NCBI RefSeq assembly: GCF_038630985.1
Contig: NZ_CP152049.1
Location: 376,001 to 440,000 of the forward strand
DNA: 64,000 nucleotides
Origin: Paenibacillus sp. FSL H8-0548
GTDB lineage: Bacteria > Bacillota > Bacilli > Paenibacillales > Paenibacillaceae
Reading direction: 5' to 3'
Positions 51,844 through 61,285 of the stretch are shown here, in pieces (the stretch's first letter is position 1; each line of letters begins with the position of its first letter). The translations under genes were made by a program, and so were the position numbers. The notes below the pieces were generated by a model. That model saw nothing but the letters and a program-made list of their open reading frames with translations, was not told the DNA's origin and made no database searches.

Positions 51844-52512
51844 TCAAAACAAAAGATCAAGTGTGTCTTCTTTTAACTCATAATATCTTATCGTTGTCCC
51901 TTTGGAGATAGGCTGAAGCCAGCCCTTGTGGGCGAGCCCTGCAAGGAGCTTGCGAGCTGTGCGAAAGTTGAGCTCCCACGCGGTGCAGACATCGATGGGA
52001 CGAATGGGTCTGCCTAGTCTCCAGGCAAGAAGCAGCAAGTCCTTTTCGATCTTGGTAGCGGGATTTAAGCCACCTTGATGCAGCAGATAGGGACCGAGGA
52101 CAAGCTTGAGCAGTGAGCGGCAGATTTCAGGACGATCCTTAATGTCATCGAAGGAAAAATGGATCATTTTCCAGCCGAGTGCGGTGAGGAAGGTGTCGCG
52201 ATTCAGAGAATAGCTGAATTTTTCGCGATCCATATCTTTGATGTGTGACTGATAGCCGTGGCATTCTAGGTTGAATTGGCCGAATGGGGGAGTGAATGCT
52301 AAGTCAAGAAAATAAGATTTGCGGCTTCGATCATACACTTCGTATTCAGGATGGAGCAGATCAAAGTTCCCGAACACGGGCCACCATACATTTTGCAGCA
52401 GCAGCTTTTCGCCGTATCCGTGACCTCTCAGTAGTCTTGCTCTGCGCTCTCCGCTCCTAGCATCCACATGCCTTTCAATAAAAGCCACATGCGCACGTTC
52501 AAAAGTATCCAT
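51844..52512 (-). CDS. Nuclease-like protein with C-terminal winged helix (DUF559/Vsr-like)
   Basis: 222 residues with GGAGGAATAGAGGG before the ATG. The stretch FLDLAFTPPFGQFNLECHGYQSHIKDMDREKFSYSLNRDTFLTALGWKMIHF follows the PD-(D/E)xK pattern of DUF559/Vsr-like nucleases: D of DLAF, E-x-H-G-Y-Q-S-H, then RD-x-x-L-x-x-x-GW-x-x-x-x-F. A winged helix (about 155-215) ends it. No methylase or partner is adjacent. It sits between two family A repeat loci with no other genes of its kind. Function unknown; a nuclease role is inferred from pattern alone. Confidence 0.6.
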   Translation of the reverse strand: MDTFERAHVAFIERHVDARSGERRARLLRGHGYGEKLLLQNVWWPVFGNFDLLHPEYEVYDRSRKSYFLDLAFTPPFGQFNLECHGYQSHIKDMDREKFSYSLNRDTFLTALGWKMIHFSFDDIKDRPEICRSLLKLVLGPYLLHQGGLNPATKIEKDLLLLAWRLGRPIRPIDVCTAWELNFRTARKLLAGLAHKGWLQPISKGTTIRYYELKEDTLDLLF

Positions 52513-52539
52513 CCCTCTATTCCTCCTTTGTATAAACGC

Positions 52540-52574
52540 AAAAAAACGCCCACATGCCGGTTGGCAAATGGACG
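52540..52574 (-). terminator. Terminator of the small SLH gene
   Basis: On the minus strand ACGTCCA-TT-TGCC pairs with GGCA-TG-TGGGCGT, followed by T7. Confidence 0.8.
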
Positions 52575-52622
52575 TTCTTCGTCTATTTCTAATCCTAATG
52601 GCTTACAGGAGACAGGTCAAAC

Positions 52623-52934
52623 CTATTTTTTCGTGGTGATGGAGTAAATAAAGGTTTTTGTTGCCGACGGGTGGCTCAGAACGAGCGTTTTGATGAATTG
52701 GTCGATTTTTACCGATTTCTGTGACCGGAAGGTCCTATCGGGATATTCGTTTAATATTACTTTATTTTCCATGTTGTTAATAGTTTTCTCTGTCCAATGG
52801 CCTTTGATATCCTTAAATACGGGTGAAGTGGCGGAGGGTGCTAATGCTATTGTCGAATGGCTATCCGTGAACGGATAGGACAAGGCCGCTATAAAAACAA
52901 TGATTATCATTGCGATAAAAGCGAAGCGCGTCAT
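52623..52934 (-). CDS. Short exported protein with one SLH-like domain
   Basis: 103 residues, preceded by TAGGGGGAT. A signal-type N-terminus (FIAMIIIVFIAALSYPF) leads into a single SLH-like domain (PVFKDIKGHWTEKTINNMENKVILNEYPDRTFRSQKSVK). Full anchors have three SLH domains; one is weak for wall binding. It ends with KTFIYSITTKK. Probably a remnant or a minor surface protein. The 360 bases upstream hold no gene. Confidence 0.7.
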   Translation of the reverse strand: MTRFAFIAMIIIVFIAALSYPFTDSHSTIALAPSATSPVFKDIKGHWTEKTINNMENKVILNEYPDRTFRSQKSVKIDQFIKTLVLSHPSATKTFIYSITTKK

Positions 52935-53298
52935 ACAAATATCCCCCTAGTTATTACTAATTTTGACCCGTTTTTTGGATAAAACGATATATTCCGACAA
53001 TATCTAGATAACCATAAATATTCGTTATTGAGAATAGGGATAAAGGATCATCATTTTTTTGGTCTAGTCCTATAAATGGAGATACTTCCAGCAGGGGTGG
53101 GGATGTTTAACGGATGAAGGTTTGTTTTATATTGTTTAAATGTTGTGTTAGAGAACAATAACGAACAAAAAAAGAGCTCTCAGTCTCCGTTAGCGAACGA
53201 AGGTCTGAGGAGCTATCGAATGCCTGCTATCTTGGAGCGGCGATTACTGCTATAGTAATTAGATTGGAATCATATGGAAAAGAAGGGATTGATAGATT
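52935..53298. other. Gene-free stretch with an inverted repeat at about 53173-53213
   Basis: AGCTCTCAG (about 53174) pairs with CTGAGGAGCT (about 53204), with a 21-base loop. Otherwise AT-rich. It separates the divergent SLH and copper-amine-oxidase-like genes and should hold both promoters; no clear boxes seen. Confidence 0.55.
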
Positions 53299-54099
53299 GT
53301 GAAATTTATTAATATTAAAACGCAATGGATTGGTTTGCTATGTTTGCTTTTATTATTTTTTTCAAGCTCCCCTTCTATTAAAGCCGCTAATCCCGCCACC
53401 GCAATTCCAGTCCATCTAAAAGCTGGGATGTATTCGATTCTTTATACTTATCCATCGGCTCCATATATTGATGCTCAGGGAAGGCTGCTTATTCCGTTGC
53501 GCACGATCGAAGGTCTGTTTGGTGGAGTTGTCTCTTATAACGCATCAACTAAAATAGCTGTGGCCGAGTGGTTGGGGCATTCTTTTGAGGTCGCTATTGG
53601 ATCAAAAAATGCAAAAATTGACGGCAAGCCTGTTGTGATGGATACGATTCCTGTTAATAAGAAAGGTTCAATTTACCTACCTATTAGGTTGTTATTGGAC
53701 GGGACTGATCTTGAATGGACGTGGAACAACAAGACTAAACAGTTGTCCATAGATGATGAGAGAGTTCTGAAGGGGAAGCCTTTTCAGCAGTTTGAAGGCA
53801 ATGATTTTGCTGATGTGAAAAACGAGGATGCATTGACTATTATGTCCTATGTTCTTGAAGGTAAAAGCTTGACGGTAACTGCCGTTAACCATTCAGGACA
53901 CACGATTCCAGATGGAAAAGCAGATATTCAGCCTTTGGTTTCATATAGCGGCAGCGGTGGGTTTTCGGTGGATTCCTATTCTCGACCGTCTTATTTGCCT
54001 TTGAAGGGAGTCCTGAACAACCAAGAGACTCAGAAGTCGGTTTCCATTAGCCCAAATGATATCGAATATATCATTACAGTTGGACGTGAACTGAATTAA
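53299..54099 (+). CDS. Secreted copper-amine-oxidase-like domain protein
   Basis: 266 residues from GTG 53299 (AAGGGA upstream). Signal peptide (GLLCLLLLFFSSSPSIKA), a copper-amine-oxidase N-terminal-like domain (about 55-155: AQGRLLIPLRTIEGLFGGVVSYN, GSIYLPIRLLLDGTDLEWTWN) and a beta-rich C-terminal part without known motif. Such domains are frequent in Paenibacillus and are thought to mediate surface contacts, not copper chemistry. It is a single gene ended by a terminator. Confidence 0.8.
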   Translation: MKFINIKTQWIGLLCLLLLFFSSSPSIKAANPATAIPVHLKAGMYSILYTYPSAPYIDAQGRLLIPLRTIEGLFGGVVSYNASTKIAVAEWLGHSFEVAIGSKNAKIDGKPVVMDTIPVNKKGSIYLPIRLLLDGTDLEWTWNNKTKQLSIDDERVLKGKPFQQFEGNDFADVKNEDALTIMSYVLEGKSLTVTAVNHSGHTIPDGKADIQPLVSYSGSGGFSVDSYSRPSYLPLKGVLNNQETQKSVSISPNDIEYIITVGRELN

Positions 54100-54112
54100 G
54101 TATATATAATAA

Positions 54113-54156
54113 ACAGCTCTCAGCCTTATGCGCGGAGGCAGCAGGCTGAGAGCTGT
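54113..54156. terminator. Bidirectional hairpin between convergent genes
   Basis: ACAGCTCTCAGCC (54113-54125) pairs with GGCTGAGAGCTGT (54144-54156). Confidence 0.75.
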
Positions 54157-54193
54157 GATTTAACCCTACGAGAGGGATGGTCGGCGCTAAAGA

Positions 54194-54532
54194 TTAGTCA
54201 AGCACGGCTGTGATATGAGCTTTCGTAATGGACCAGTGTGAAGTCGACCATACTTTTTCTTTTTTATCAATAAACATAATTTGTGGAGACTCATGCTTTA
54301 CGGATGTGTCTTCAGCGATTTGGTTGGAAACAGGGCGAGACTCGATCACCTTAACGAGCACGTATTCTACGTCCTCTCTAGGCTTGCCGTCGAGGTATTG
54401 GTTAAATTCCTGGTGAGCGTTCGCGCTAACCGGACAAGTCGTGCTGTGTTTGAAAACAACGAGCGGGCGAGTGGCAGAAGCTTCATAAACGTTATTCCAT
54501 TCTTCGATGGTTGTAATTTCTTTGTACGACAT
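54194..54532 (-). CDS. ytxJ: Monothiol bacilliredoxin YtxJ
   Basis: 112 residues with AGGAGTG before the ATG. Thioredoxin-like fold with a single active cysteine in VFKHSTTCPVSANAHQEF (CPVS), then YVLVKVIESRPVSNQIAED and HESPQIMFIDKKEKVW with the cis-Pro. YtxJ proteins remove bacillithiol from S-bacillithiolated proteins. It stands alone, convergent with the copper-amine-oxidase-like gene and divergent from the TetR gene. Confidence 0.92.
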   Translation of the reverse strand: MSYKEITTIEEWNNVYEASATRPLVVFKHSTTCPVSANAHQEFNQYLDGKPREDVEYVLVKVIESRPVSNQIAEDTSVKHESPQIMFIDKKEKVWSTSHWSITKAHITAVLD

Positions 54533-54718
54533 AGGGAAACACTCCTTTTATTCTGCTGTGCAGATGATAGTTACAGCTGTATCTGTATTATATCTCTTTT
54601 TGCCGAATAAAGTCATCTTTATTCAGCTCTTGCAAATGGAAATGGGCTGTGATAAGATAGTCACATTCGAAATGACTGATTTGGTTTTTTGGTCATTTAC
54701 AAGAGCGGAGGCGATAAC

Positions 54719-55294
54719 ATGGCGATCGATCGGCGGCAGCAGATTGTTGAAGCGGCGTCAAAGTCGTTTGCGTTATTTGGATATAAGGCAACGACGATGG
54801 ATCAGGTAGCTAAAATTGCGAATGTAGGCAAAGGAACGATTTATACTTTTTTTACGAATAAAGAACAGTTGTTTCATGAAATTATGAAGAAGCTCATTGT
54901 CGATATGAAGCAGGTGGCAGAGCGGGTTGTAGACCCTAATAAGCCATTTTTCGATAATTTAAATGCTGCACTGGAGCAATTGCTCGAATTTCGCGAGGAG
55001 CATGAGCTTGCGCTTCAGCTTTCGCATGAGGTACGTGAGATTGGTACGCCTATGGCGGTTGAGGGCATGCAGCAGATTGAAGGAGCGGTTGTTGGTTATA
55101 TTCAGCAGCAGGTGCAGGCGGCTATTGATAAGGGCGAGATCAAGCCTTGCAATTCCGAGATGACGGCTTTTGTTATGCTGCGCTTGTACATGGCCCTGAC
55201 AGTAGAGTGGAAGAAAACGCATGAACCGCTAAGTAAAGAGCAGGTTGCGGAGCAGCTGCGTTTTTATATGCAAGTAGGATTGGCTCCGGAATAG
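54719..55294 (+). CDS. TetR-family regulator upstream of yhgE
   Basis: 191 residues from ATG 54719 (GGAGG seven bases upstream); the in-frame ATG at 54689 has no site. The HTH is AIDRRQQIVEAASKSFALFGYKATTMDQVAKIANVGKGTIYTFFTNKEQLF. The upstream DNA contains GAAATGACTGATTTGGTTTTTTGGTCATTT (54668-54700), and the gap to yhgE contains AATGACCGTTTGACAGAAATGGTCA (about 55320-55345), both with TGACC/GGTCA-type half sites, likely operators. It most probably represses itself and yhgE, as is common for this pair. Confidence 0.88.
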   Translation: MAIDRRQQIVEAASKSFALFGYKATTMDQVAKIANVGKGTIYTFFTNKEQLFHEIMKKLIVDMKQVAERVVDPNKPFFDNLNAALEQLLEFREEHELALQLSHEVREIGTPMAVEGMQQIEGAVVGYIQQQVQAAIDKGEIKPCNSEMTAFVMLRLYMALTVEWKKTHEPLSKEQVAEQLRFYMQVGLAPE

Positions 55295-55378
55295 CCTGGA
55301 TGCCTTTTTTTTACTCCATAAATGACCGTTTGACAGAAATGGTCAGTAAGTTAGAAACTGAATAGGAGCGTGGATCAT

Positions 55379-57616
55379 TTGAAGTTCAGAGGGTTAAAGC
55401 AGTTCGGTGGTGAATTATCTGGGATTGCTCGCAACAAGCTGTTGTTGATTTCGGTCATCGGTGTGCTGATGATTCCAGTGATGTATTCTGCCATGTTTCT
55501 TGGGGCATTTTGGGACCCCTATGGAAATTTAAGCAAGATGCCGGTAGCGGTCGTTAATGCGGACGCAGGTTTCGAATATAACGATGAAATGATGCATATC
55601 GGTGATGATTTTGAGGAACAGTTAAAGGAAGCAGATAGCTTTGAGTGGCATTTTGTAAGCAAAGAGGAGGCTGAGGCAGGCCTTGAGGATCACCGCTATT
55701 ATATAGCGATTGAGATTCCGGCTGATTTTTCGGAGAAAACAACCTCTTTATCATCGGATGAGCCAGTCTCGGCGAAGCTGACTTACTTAGCGAATGAGAG
55801 CTATAACTATTTGGCCTCCCAAATCGGCAGTAAAGCTGTCGATACGATGAAGGTTGAGCTCAATAAAGAAGTAACGTCGGCCTATACGCGCACAGTATTT
55901 GAGCAGATGGAGGAGCTTGTCGACGGAATTGGCCAAGCGAGTGACGGTGCAGGCGAGATCGCCGACGGCACAACGAAGGCGAAGGATGGAGCTGTGCTCA
56001 TCGAGAAAAATTTGGCTAAGCTCGTCAGCGGATCGTTGACGCTGCAGGAGGGCGCGGCGAAGCTGAATGAAGGCGGAGCGACGCTCGGCAAAGGCAGTGC
56101 CGAGCTTAGCGCAGGCACGGCAAACTTAGCCAGCGGCCTGGCGCAGCTGCAGGCAGCGCAGCAGCAGCTTAGCGCGGGAGCCGCATCGCTTGGCGAGGGC
56201 GCGGGTTCGCTTGGAGCCGGAGCGGTGAAGCTGAGCGATGGCTTGGCGCAGCTGGCTGGAGCGAGCGAACAGCTGGCGGAAGGTGCTGGAGATGCGCAGC
56301 AGGCTGCGGGGCAGCTAGCGGGCGGTCTTAAGGAGTCAGCTGCGGGCGAGAAGCAGCTGAGTGCAGGTGCGGCGGAGCTGGCGAATAAGCTGGCGCAGCT
56401 GGGGCAGGCAAATCCTGAGCTCGCAGAGAGCGAGGGGTTTGCGTCTTTGCTCTCAGCGAGCCGAGAGCTGGCGGCGGGGCTGGAGAAGTCCTCCGCAGCT
56501 CAGGAGCAGCTGAGTGAAGGGGCGACGCAGCTGGGCGGGGGTCTCGTTAAGGTGTCGGAAGGTCTAGGTGCGTTTGATCAGAAAGTAGAAGAAGCTGCAG
56601 CGGGCGGCAAACAGCTAGGCGTATATGGCGAGCAGCTTGTAACGGGCTCAAAAACATTCACAGCGGGGATGACTGAGTTTGGTACGAAGCTGGCAGAAGC
56701 CAGCGCGGGCGGAACGAAGCTTGCGGCGGGTGCTGAACAGCTGAACAAGGGAGCAGCAGAGCTAACTGCGGGACTGTCTAAGCTTTCTTCCAATGTAACG
56801 CCGTTCGTAGATGGCTCTGCTCAGCTTGAGGATGGTGCACAGCAGGTTTCTTCCGGACTGCTGAAGCTGGAGGATGGCGCGCAAGAGCTGTCTGGCAAAT
56901 TAAGCGATGCATCGGACAAAACCTCTGATTTGAAGCTGACGGATACGATGGTTGATATTTTTACTGAACCTGTAAATGTTAATGAAGAGAAAATATCCGA
57001 GGTTCCAAACTATGGTACAGGACTTGCGCCATACTTCCTGTCGCTAGGTCTTTATGTCGGCGCTATGCTGCTGACAATCGTTTATTCGGTACGTGATCCC
57101 TTGGTGCGTCCGTCTAGTGCCTGGAGCTGGTTCTGGAGCAAGGCGCTTACGCTTGCGCTTATTGGTACCATTCAGGCTGTAATAGCCGACGTAGTATTGA
57201 TCAATTTGCTGAAGCTTGAGGTGCAAAGCATGTCGTTATTCTTTGCCTTCTCCATTCTTACAAGTATTACTTTTATGATGATTATTCAATTCTTGGTTGC
57301 GACTCTCGGCAATCCGGGCCGCTTCATTGCAGTCATCTTATTGATCCTGCAGCTTACAAGCTCGGCAGGTACGTTCCCGATTGAGCTTGTGCCTGATTGG
57401 ATGCAAAAAATATCACCATTCATGCCGATGAAGTATACGGTAGCTGGCTTTAGAGATATTGTTTCAAGCGGCAACTTTAGCTCGATGGGCAAATATATGG
57501 GAATACTCGCGGGAATTGCGATTGTATTCGCAGCATTGTCTTACACTTACTTTACCTTATCTCATCGTAAAATGAAGAACGAAGCAGCGGCTCCTGATGC
57601 AGCAGCTTCTGTATAA
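55379..57616 (+). CDS. yhgE: YhgE/Pip-family membrane protein
   Basis: About 745 residues; TTG 55379 fits the AGGAG site better than GTG 55370. One N-terminal membrane helix (LLLISVIGVLMIPVMYSAMFLG), an extracytoplasmic stretch with PVAVVNADAGFEYN and YYIAIEIPADFSEK, then about 330 residues of tandem 7/11-residue repeats (LxxGAxxLxxG type) that form a long extended structure, and five or six C-terminal helices with an ABC2-like FPIELVPDWMQKISPFMPMKYTVAGFRDIVS. The family includes phage-infection protein Pip and EsaA relatives; function is uncertain. It follows a TetR gene 84 bases away. Confidence 0.9.
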   Translation: MKFRGLKQFGGELSGIARNKLLLISVIGVLMIPVMYSAMFLGAFWDPYGNLSKMPVAVVNADAGFEYNDEMMHIGDDFEEQLKEADSFEWHFVSKEEAEAGLEDHRYYIAIEIPADFSEKTTSLSSDEPVSAKLTYLANESYNYLASQIGSKAVDTMKVELNKEVTSAYTRTVFEQMEELVDGIGQASDGAGEIADGTTKAKDGAVLIEKNLAKLVSGSLTLQEGAAKLNEGGATLGKGSAELSAGTANLASGLAQLQAAQQQLSAGAASLGEGAGSLGAGAVKLSDGLAQLAGASEQLAEGAGDAQQAAGQLAGGLKESAAGEKQLSAGAAELANKLAQLGQANPELAESEGFASLLSASRELAAGLEKSSAAQEQLSEGATQLGGGLVKVSEGLGAFDQKVEEAAAGGKQLGVYGEQLVTGSKTFTAGMTEFGTKLAEASAGGTKLAAGAEQLNKGAAELTAGLSKLSSNVTPFVDGSAQLEDGAQQVSSGLLKLEDGAQELSGKLSDASDKTSDLKLTDTMVDIFTEPVNVNEEKISEVPNYGTGLAPYFLSLGLYVGAMLLTIVYSVRDPLVRPSSAWSWFWSKALTLALIGTIQAVIADVVLINLLKLEVQSMSLFFAFSILTSITFMMIIQFLVATLGNPGRFIAVILLILQLTSSAGTFPIELVPDWMQKISPFMPMKYTVAGFRDIVSSGNFSSMGKYMGILAGIAIVFAALSYTYFTLSHRKMKNEAAAPDAAASV

Positions 57617-57624
57617 ATACAAGA

Positions 57625-57654
57625 AAGAACAGCGGATGCCCGCTGTTCTTTTTT
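57625..57654 (+). terminator. Terminator of yhgE
   Basis: AAGAACAGCGG pairs with CCGCTGTTCTT around ATGC, then TTTT. The group IIC intron starts three bases after the T run. Confidence 0.9.
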
Positions 57655-57656
57655 GG

Positions 57657-59544
57657 GTGCGCCCAGCATGGGCGCTATCTCTAGGGTTCGAGTCCCGAAT
57701 GGTGAAGGCAGTAGTAACCATAGCTTAAGGCAAGGGTGTCTACCGTGAGGTAGAATCTGAAGGAAGCCGGCGGCAAATCTCCGGTCTGAGGAACACGAAC
57801 TTCATATAAGGCTAGCGTACGTTGGATGAGGTTGCACAACAAACCAAAGTCCATACTGCCGAAGGCGTACGAAAGTAAATGAAGCAGATAGATGGAGAGG
57901 AAGATAGCGCTCTTACCTGGGGAGATCTGTACATAAGCAACGTTAAAGCTGCAAGCATGGCTGTGAAGCCATGTTGAATGTACAGAAGTCAGCAGAGGTC
58001 ATAGTACGCAGGTTGTTGCAACAACCTGCGGAAGGACTGAACATGAAATAGGAATGGATCAACTTGGCGTTCGGGGATAGGCAATGAAAGCAGACAATCC
58101 GAAAGGACTTATCTCAGGAAAGTAGCGGTGAATACGCAAGGGTACTGAGAAGGGCAGAGTCTATCAACGGCATAAAGAGAAGAAACATTCACGTAAGGAG
58201 TGTACCTCGAATGATCGAGCAAGTATTGTCACGAGCGAATATGCTGTCGGCACTAAATCGTGTCGAAACGAATAAAGGAAGCCATGGCGTAGATGGCATG
58301 TCGGTAAAAACCTTACGCGAACACATCGTACAAAACTGGGGAACGATTCGTGAAAGCATAATAAACGGAACCTATGAGCCGAGTCCAGTCCGACGGGTCG
58401 AAATCCCGAAACCGAACGGCGGAATAAGGCTTTTAGGCATACCTACCGTGACAGATCGACTCATTCAACAAGCAATCACTCAAGTACTAACTCCTGTATT
58501 TGACCCGAAGTTCTCTGAACACAGTTATGGCTTTCGCCCAAAAAGGCGAGGTCATGATGCCGTGAGGAAAGCGAGAGCATTCATGCAAGAAGGCTATCGA
58601 ATCGTGGTAGACCTTGACCTAGAGAAATTCTTCGATCGTGTGCATCATGACCGTTTGATGGCGAGACTAGCGGAAGAAATAACGGATAAAGCGTTATTGA
58701 AACTCATTCGAAAGTACCTGCAATCAGGGGTGATGGTGAATGGCCTCGTCGAACCAACGACCGAAGGAGCACCGCAAGGCGGTCCGCTAAGCCCATTATT
58801 ATCGAATATTGTACTGGACGAACTGGATAAGGAACTAGAGAAGCGCAACTTGCGCTTCGTTCGCTACGCGGACGATTGTAACCTCTACGTGAAAACGTGG
58901 AAAGCAGGTAAGCGAGTGAAGGAATCCGTGACGCAGTTTATTGAGAAGAAGCTAAAACTCAAGGTGAACCAAGCAAAAAGTGCAGTTGACCGACCATGGA
59001 AACGAAAATTTCTAGGGTTTACGTTTAGCTGGGACAAAGCAAATCCAAAGGTGCGAATCTCAAAACCATCCTTGCAACGAGTGAAGGCAAAGATCAAAGA
59101 GATCACATCGAGGAAAAGTCCCATACCAATAGACCAGCGGATCAAGAAACTTAACCAGTATCTGACGGGATGGTGCGGATATTATGCGCTAGTAGACACC
59201 AAGACAGTGTTCAAAGAGTTGGACGAGTGGACACGAAGAAGATTACGAATGTGCATATGGAAACAGTGGAAATTACCACGAACAAAGGTGAAGAAGCTAG
59301 CCGCACTAGGCGTATCTAAAGGAAAAGCCTATGAATGGGGAAATACAAGGAAGAAGTACTGGAGGATTGCAGGCAGTCCCATTCTTCAGTCCACGTTAGA
59401 TAACCAATATTGGTCATCTAACGGACTAAAGAGTTTGCTGGACAGGTATAACTCACTACGGAATAATTCATGAACCGCCGTATACCGAACGGTACGTACG
59501 GTGGTGTGAGAGGACGGGAGCTAGGCGCTCCCTCCTACTCGATT
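57657..59544 (+). mobile_element. Group IIC intron with maturase
   Basis: The 5' end GTGCGCCCAGCATGGGCGC fits the GUGYG start of group II introns; RNA domains I-III occupy about 57657-58200, before the reverse transcriptase gene. Domain V can be drawn at about 59474-59505 (CCGCCGTATACC-GAAC-GGTACGTACGGTGG) and domain VI at about 59512-59535 (GGGAG...CTCCC); the 3' end CCTACTCGATT lies near 59544. Placement straight after a Rho-independent hairpin and T run is the known target choice of group IIC introns. Exact ends are estimated by eye. Confidence 0.88.
58211..59473 (+). CDS. ltrA: Group II intron reverse transcriptase/maturase
   Basis: 420 residues, encoded in domain IV of the intron. RT blocks are complete: SHGVDGMSVKTL, IPKPNGGIRLLGIPTVTDRLIQQAI, HSYGFRPKRRGHDAV, IVVDLDLEKFFDRVHHDRLM, GAPQGGPLSPLLSNIVLDELD, catalytic YADD at 219-222 and FLGFTFSW. 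The maturase domain X follows (KIKEITSRKSPIPIDQRIKKLNQYLTGWCGYYALVDT). There is no HNH endonuclease domain, as in class C maturases. The gene is intact, so the element may still be active. Ribosome site GTAAGGAG. Confidence 0.95.
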   Translation: MIEQVLSRANMLSALNRVETNKGSHGVDGMSVKTLREHIVQNWGTIRESIINGTYEPSPVRRVEIPKPNGGIRLLGIPTVTDRLIQQAITQVLTPVFDPKFSEHSYGFRPKRRGHDAVRKARAFMQEGYRIVVDLDLEKFFDRVHHDRLMARLAEEITDKALLKLIRKYLQSGVMVNGLVEPTTEGAPQGGPLSPLLSNIVLDELDKELEKRNLRFVRYADDCNLYVKTWKAGKRVKESVTQFIEKKLKLKVNQAKSAVDRPWKRKFLGFTFSWDKANPKVRISKPSLQRVKAKIKEITSRKSPIPIDQRIKKLNQYLTGWCGYYALVDTKTVFKELDEWTRRRLRMCIWKQWKLPRTKVKKLAALGVSKGKAYEWGNTRKKYWRIAGSPILQSTLDNQYWSSNGLKSLLDRYNSLRNNS

Positions 59545-59629
59545 ATTGGGATGAATGCGGGCAGCAATAAGCTTCCCTTCTCAAAGGGTGTTTTTCAAAG
59601 CTGATAATTAACGCTCTACAGGAATGCTA

Positions 59630-61110
59630 GTGGCTAGGGTAGCGCAGTAGTTGGGTTAGTTGAAGAGCCCGCTGAAAGAGACGTTGGAGAGCTGCTTGGA
59701 GGGTTAGTCTGGGATAGCCGTAAATTCACTCCGAGCACGACCATCAGTTTCCCCCGCACGTAGGCTATCCTGCATATTTGCAGTAACTTCGGGCTTTTCA
59801 GCCTCTCTGAGTTAGCTATCCTGCACATTTGCATTAGATTAGACTGATTTCGGCTCAAGGCGCATCTGTAAGGGCGTCTATAGTGCTGGGGTGCAACATA
59901 GGTACGTGGGAGCGCAAAAAACGAGCGTCTATCCTGCGAAAGTGCAGGATAGCGCCGTAGTTGGGTTAGTTGGAGAGCCCGCTGAAAGAAACGTTGGAGA
60001 GATCGCTGGAGGGTTAGTCTGGGATAGCCGTAAATTCACTCCGAGCACGACCATCGGTTTCCCTCGCACGCAGGCTATCCTGCATATTTGCAGTAACTTC
60101 GCGCTTTTCAGCCTCTCTGAGCTACCTATCCTGCACATTTGCATTAGATTAGACTAATTTCGCCTCAAGGCGCATCTGTAAGGGTGTCTATAGTGCTGGG
60201 GTGCAACATAGGTACGTGGGAGCGCGAAAAACGAGCGTCTATCCTGCGAAAGTGCAGGATAGCGCAGTAGTTGGGTTAGTTGAAGAGTCCGCTGAAAGAA
60301 ACGTTGGAGAGCTGCTTGGAGGGTTAGTCTGGGATAGCCGTAAATTCACTCCGAGCACAACCATCAGTTTCCCCCGCACGCAGGCTATCCTGCACATTTG
60401 CAGTAACTTCGCGCTTTTCAGCCTCTCTGAGCTACCTATCCTGCACATATGCAAGAGAATCTACTCACTTGCATTAGATTAGACTAATTTCGCCTCAAGG
60501 CGCATCTGTAAGGGCGTCTATAGTGCTGGGGTGCAACATAGGTACGTGGGAGCGCGAAAAACGAGCGTCTATCCTGCGAAAGTGCAGGATAGAGCAGTAG
60601 TTGGGTTAGTTGAAGAGTCCGCTGAAAGAAACGTTGGAGAGCTGCTTGGAGGGTTAGTCTGGGATAGCCGTAAATTCACTGCGAGCACGACCATCAACTT
60701 CCCCCGCACGCAGGCTATCCTGCATATTTGCAGTAACTTCGCGCTTTTCAGCCTCTCTGAGCTACCTATCCTGCACATTTGCATTAGATTAGACTAATTT
60801 CGCCTCAAGGCGCATCTGTAAGGGCGTCTATAGTGCTGGGGTGCAACATAGGTACGTGGGAGCGCGAAAAACGAGCGTCTATCCTGCGAAAGTGCAGGAT
60901 AGAGCAGTAGTTGGGTTAGTTGAAGAGTCCGCTGAAAGAAACGTTGGAGAGCTGCTTGGAGGGTTAGTCTGGGATAGCCGTAAATTCACTCCGAGCACAA
61001 CCATCAGTTTCCCCCGCACGCAGACTATCCTGCATATTTGCAGTAACTTCGCGCTTTTCAGCCTCTCTGAGTTAGCTATCCTGCACATATGCAAGAGAAT
61101 CTACTCACAA
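59630..61110. repeat. Tandem family A array, five copies of about 310 bp
   Basis: Five copies begin at about 59636, 59947, 60257, 60587 and 60897, spaced 310-330 bases; the 330-base step contains an additional 20 bases (GCAAGAGAATCTACTCACTT region near 60451) also found at the end (61089). Each has CTATCCTGCGAAAGTGCAGGATAG (a perfect inverted repeat), CTATCCTGCATATTTGCAGTAACTTCG and CTATCCTGCACATTTGCATTAG. Frames in it repeat identically, lack ribosome sites and are not genes. It starts about 90 bases after the group IIC intron. Confidence 0.9.
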
Positions 61111-61254
61111 AATATGAGGTTTTGTACAGACGTTAGCGTCACAACCAATGTTTTTCTTGAAACTAGTAGGTTATGGTGTGAAAATAAATAGTAGGAAAGT
61201 TGGAAATTGTGGACATCATGATGAGGCTTTGGGTAATCCATAATCGACAAAATT

Positions 61255-61285
61255 AAAGGATCCGCTCGAACGAGCGGATCCTTTT
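61255..61285. terminator. Terminator after the repeat array
   Basis: AAAGGATCCGCTCG pairs with CGAGCGGATCCTTTT around AA. No gene ends nearby on either strand, so it could end transcription from the array. Confidence 0.75.

Noticed and set aside
59634..61191. Repeated frames of 71-116 codons in the 310-bp array
   Set aside because: Identical copies follow the repeat unit; no ribosome sites, no protein-like composition.
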